Shown: piece after piece, positions 5,413 through 5,453 of the stretch
Position numbering within the stretch: the stretch's first letter is position 1
Layout of the letters: each line of letters starts with the position of its first letter
NCBI GenBank assembly: GCA_937892115.1
Contig: CALAUI010000008.1
Span: 1-5,453 of the forward strand
Origin: an uncultured Clostridia bacterium
Lineage (GTDB): Bacteria; Bacillota; Clostridia; Oscillospirales; Acutalibacteraceae
DNA length: 5,453 nt
Direction: 5' to 3'
The notes under the pieces: generated by a model
The model's database searches: none
What the model was told of the DNA's origin: nothing
What the model saw: the letters and a program-made list of their open reading frames with translations, nothing else
Made by a program: the position numbers and the translations under genes

Positions 5413-5453
5413 TTACCGTTTGTATTTTTTGTAAATTCTTCCGTAAGCTATCG
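5413..5453 (-). CDS. Possible C-terminal end of an unidentified protein
   Basis: Reading leftward from the window edge, one minus-strand frame gives IAYGRIYKKYKR and a TAA (5415-5413). The basic end and the hairpin and terminator immediately after it are what a genuine gene end looks like, but 12 codons are too few for any identification. The neighbouring frame stays open for 59 codons through both hairpins and looks spurious. Confidence 0.3.
   Translation of the reverse strand, partial: IAYGRIYKKYKR

Larger units (their letters stand above)
5237..5453. other. Mostly intergenic stretch upstream of the acetyltransferase gene
   Basis: About 175-215 bases without a full gene. It holds two hairpins (5306-5343 and 5384-5405) and, at the right edge, what may be the last codons of another minus-strand gene. 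Near the acetyltransferase start the sequence is AT-rich. TATTAT at 5302-5297 (minus strand) resembles a -10 but has no acceptable -35 at 16-18 bases, so I do not call a promoter. Confidence 0.5.

Noticed and set aside
5273..5452. Minus-strand frame of about 59 codons open from the window edge
   Set aside because: It runs through two hairpins and a terminator, has no visible start inside the window and resembles no family; the neighbouring frame gives a more gene-like end.

Overview
The window looks like part of a low-to-moderate GC Firmicutes chromosome, most likely a gut clostridium of the Ruminococcaceae/Oscillospiraceae type. This is inferred from strong AGGAG-type ribosome binding sites, sigma-A style promoters, oligo-T intrinsic terminators, a Clostridia-type large serine recombinase and a catP-like acetyltransferase. 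No species marker is present.

Layout. (1) Positions 1-863 hold the 3' part of a large serine recombinase (zinc ribbon, coiled coil, C-terminal tail). This is the edge of an integrated mobile element whose catalytic half lies off the left end. (2) Positions 714-968 are the most interesting stretch. The last ~50 codons of the recombinase frame contain a terminator hairpin, then a near-consensus promoter. After these comes a structured RNA that ends in a second strong terminator, 60 nt before the start of a permease gene. Segments of the RNA can pair alternatively with the arms of that terminator, which is the layout of a riboswitch or attenuator. (3) Positions 969-2315 encode an ArsB/NhaD (ion transporter superfamily) permease. 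(4) Positions 2436-3005 encode a small HD-domain protein with the active-site pattern of small alarmone (ppGpp) hydrolases, with its own promoter and an inverted repeat over the -10. (5) A bidirectional terminator at about 3014-3056 separates it from the convergent minus-strand gene 3055-4437, a membrane-anchored metallo-beta-lactamase-fold hydrolase with a textbook promoter and a palindrome between -35 and -10. (6) Further upstream on the minus strand lies a chloramphenicol-acetyltransferase-family gene (4589-5236) with its own terminator. (7) Positions 5237-5453 are mostly intergenic, with two hairpins and possibly the last 12 codons of another minus-strand gene.

The genes look like separate transcription units, not one pathway: almost every gene has its own promoter or terminator. 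The permease and the alarmone hydrolase are co-directional with no convincing terminator between them, so some readthrough is possible. The part most likely to be undescribed is the leader RNA before the permease, together with the recombinase frame that runs through it. The latter suggests that an integration junction lies just upstream of the leader.
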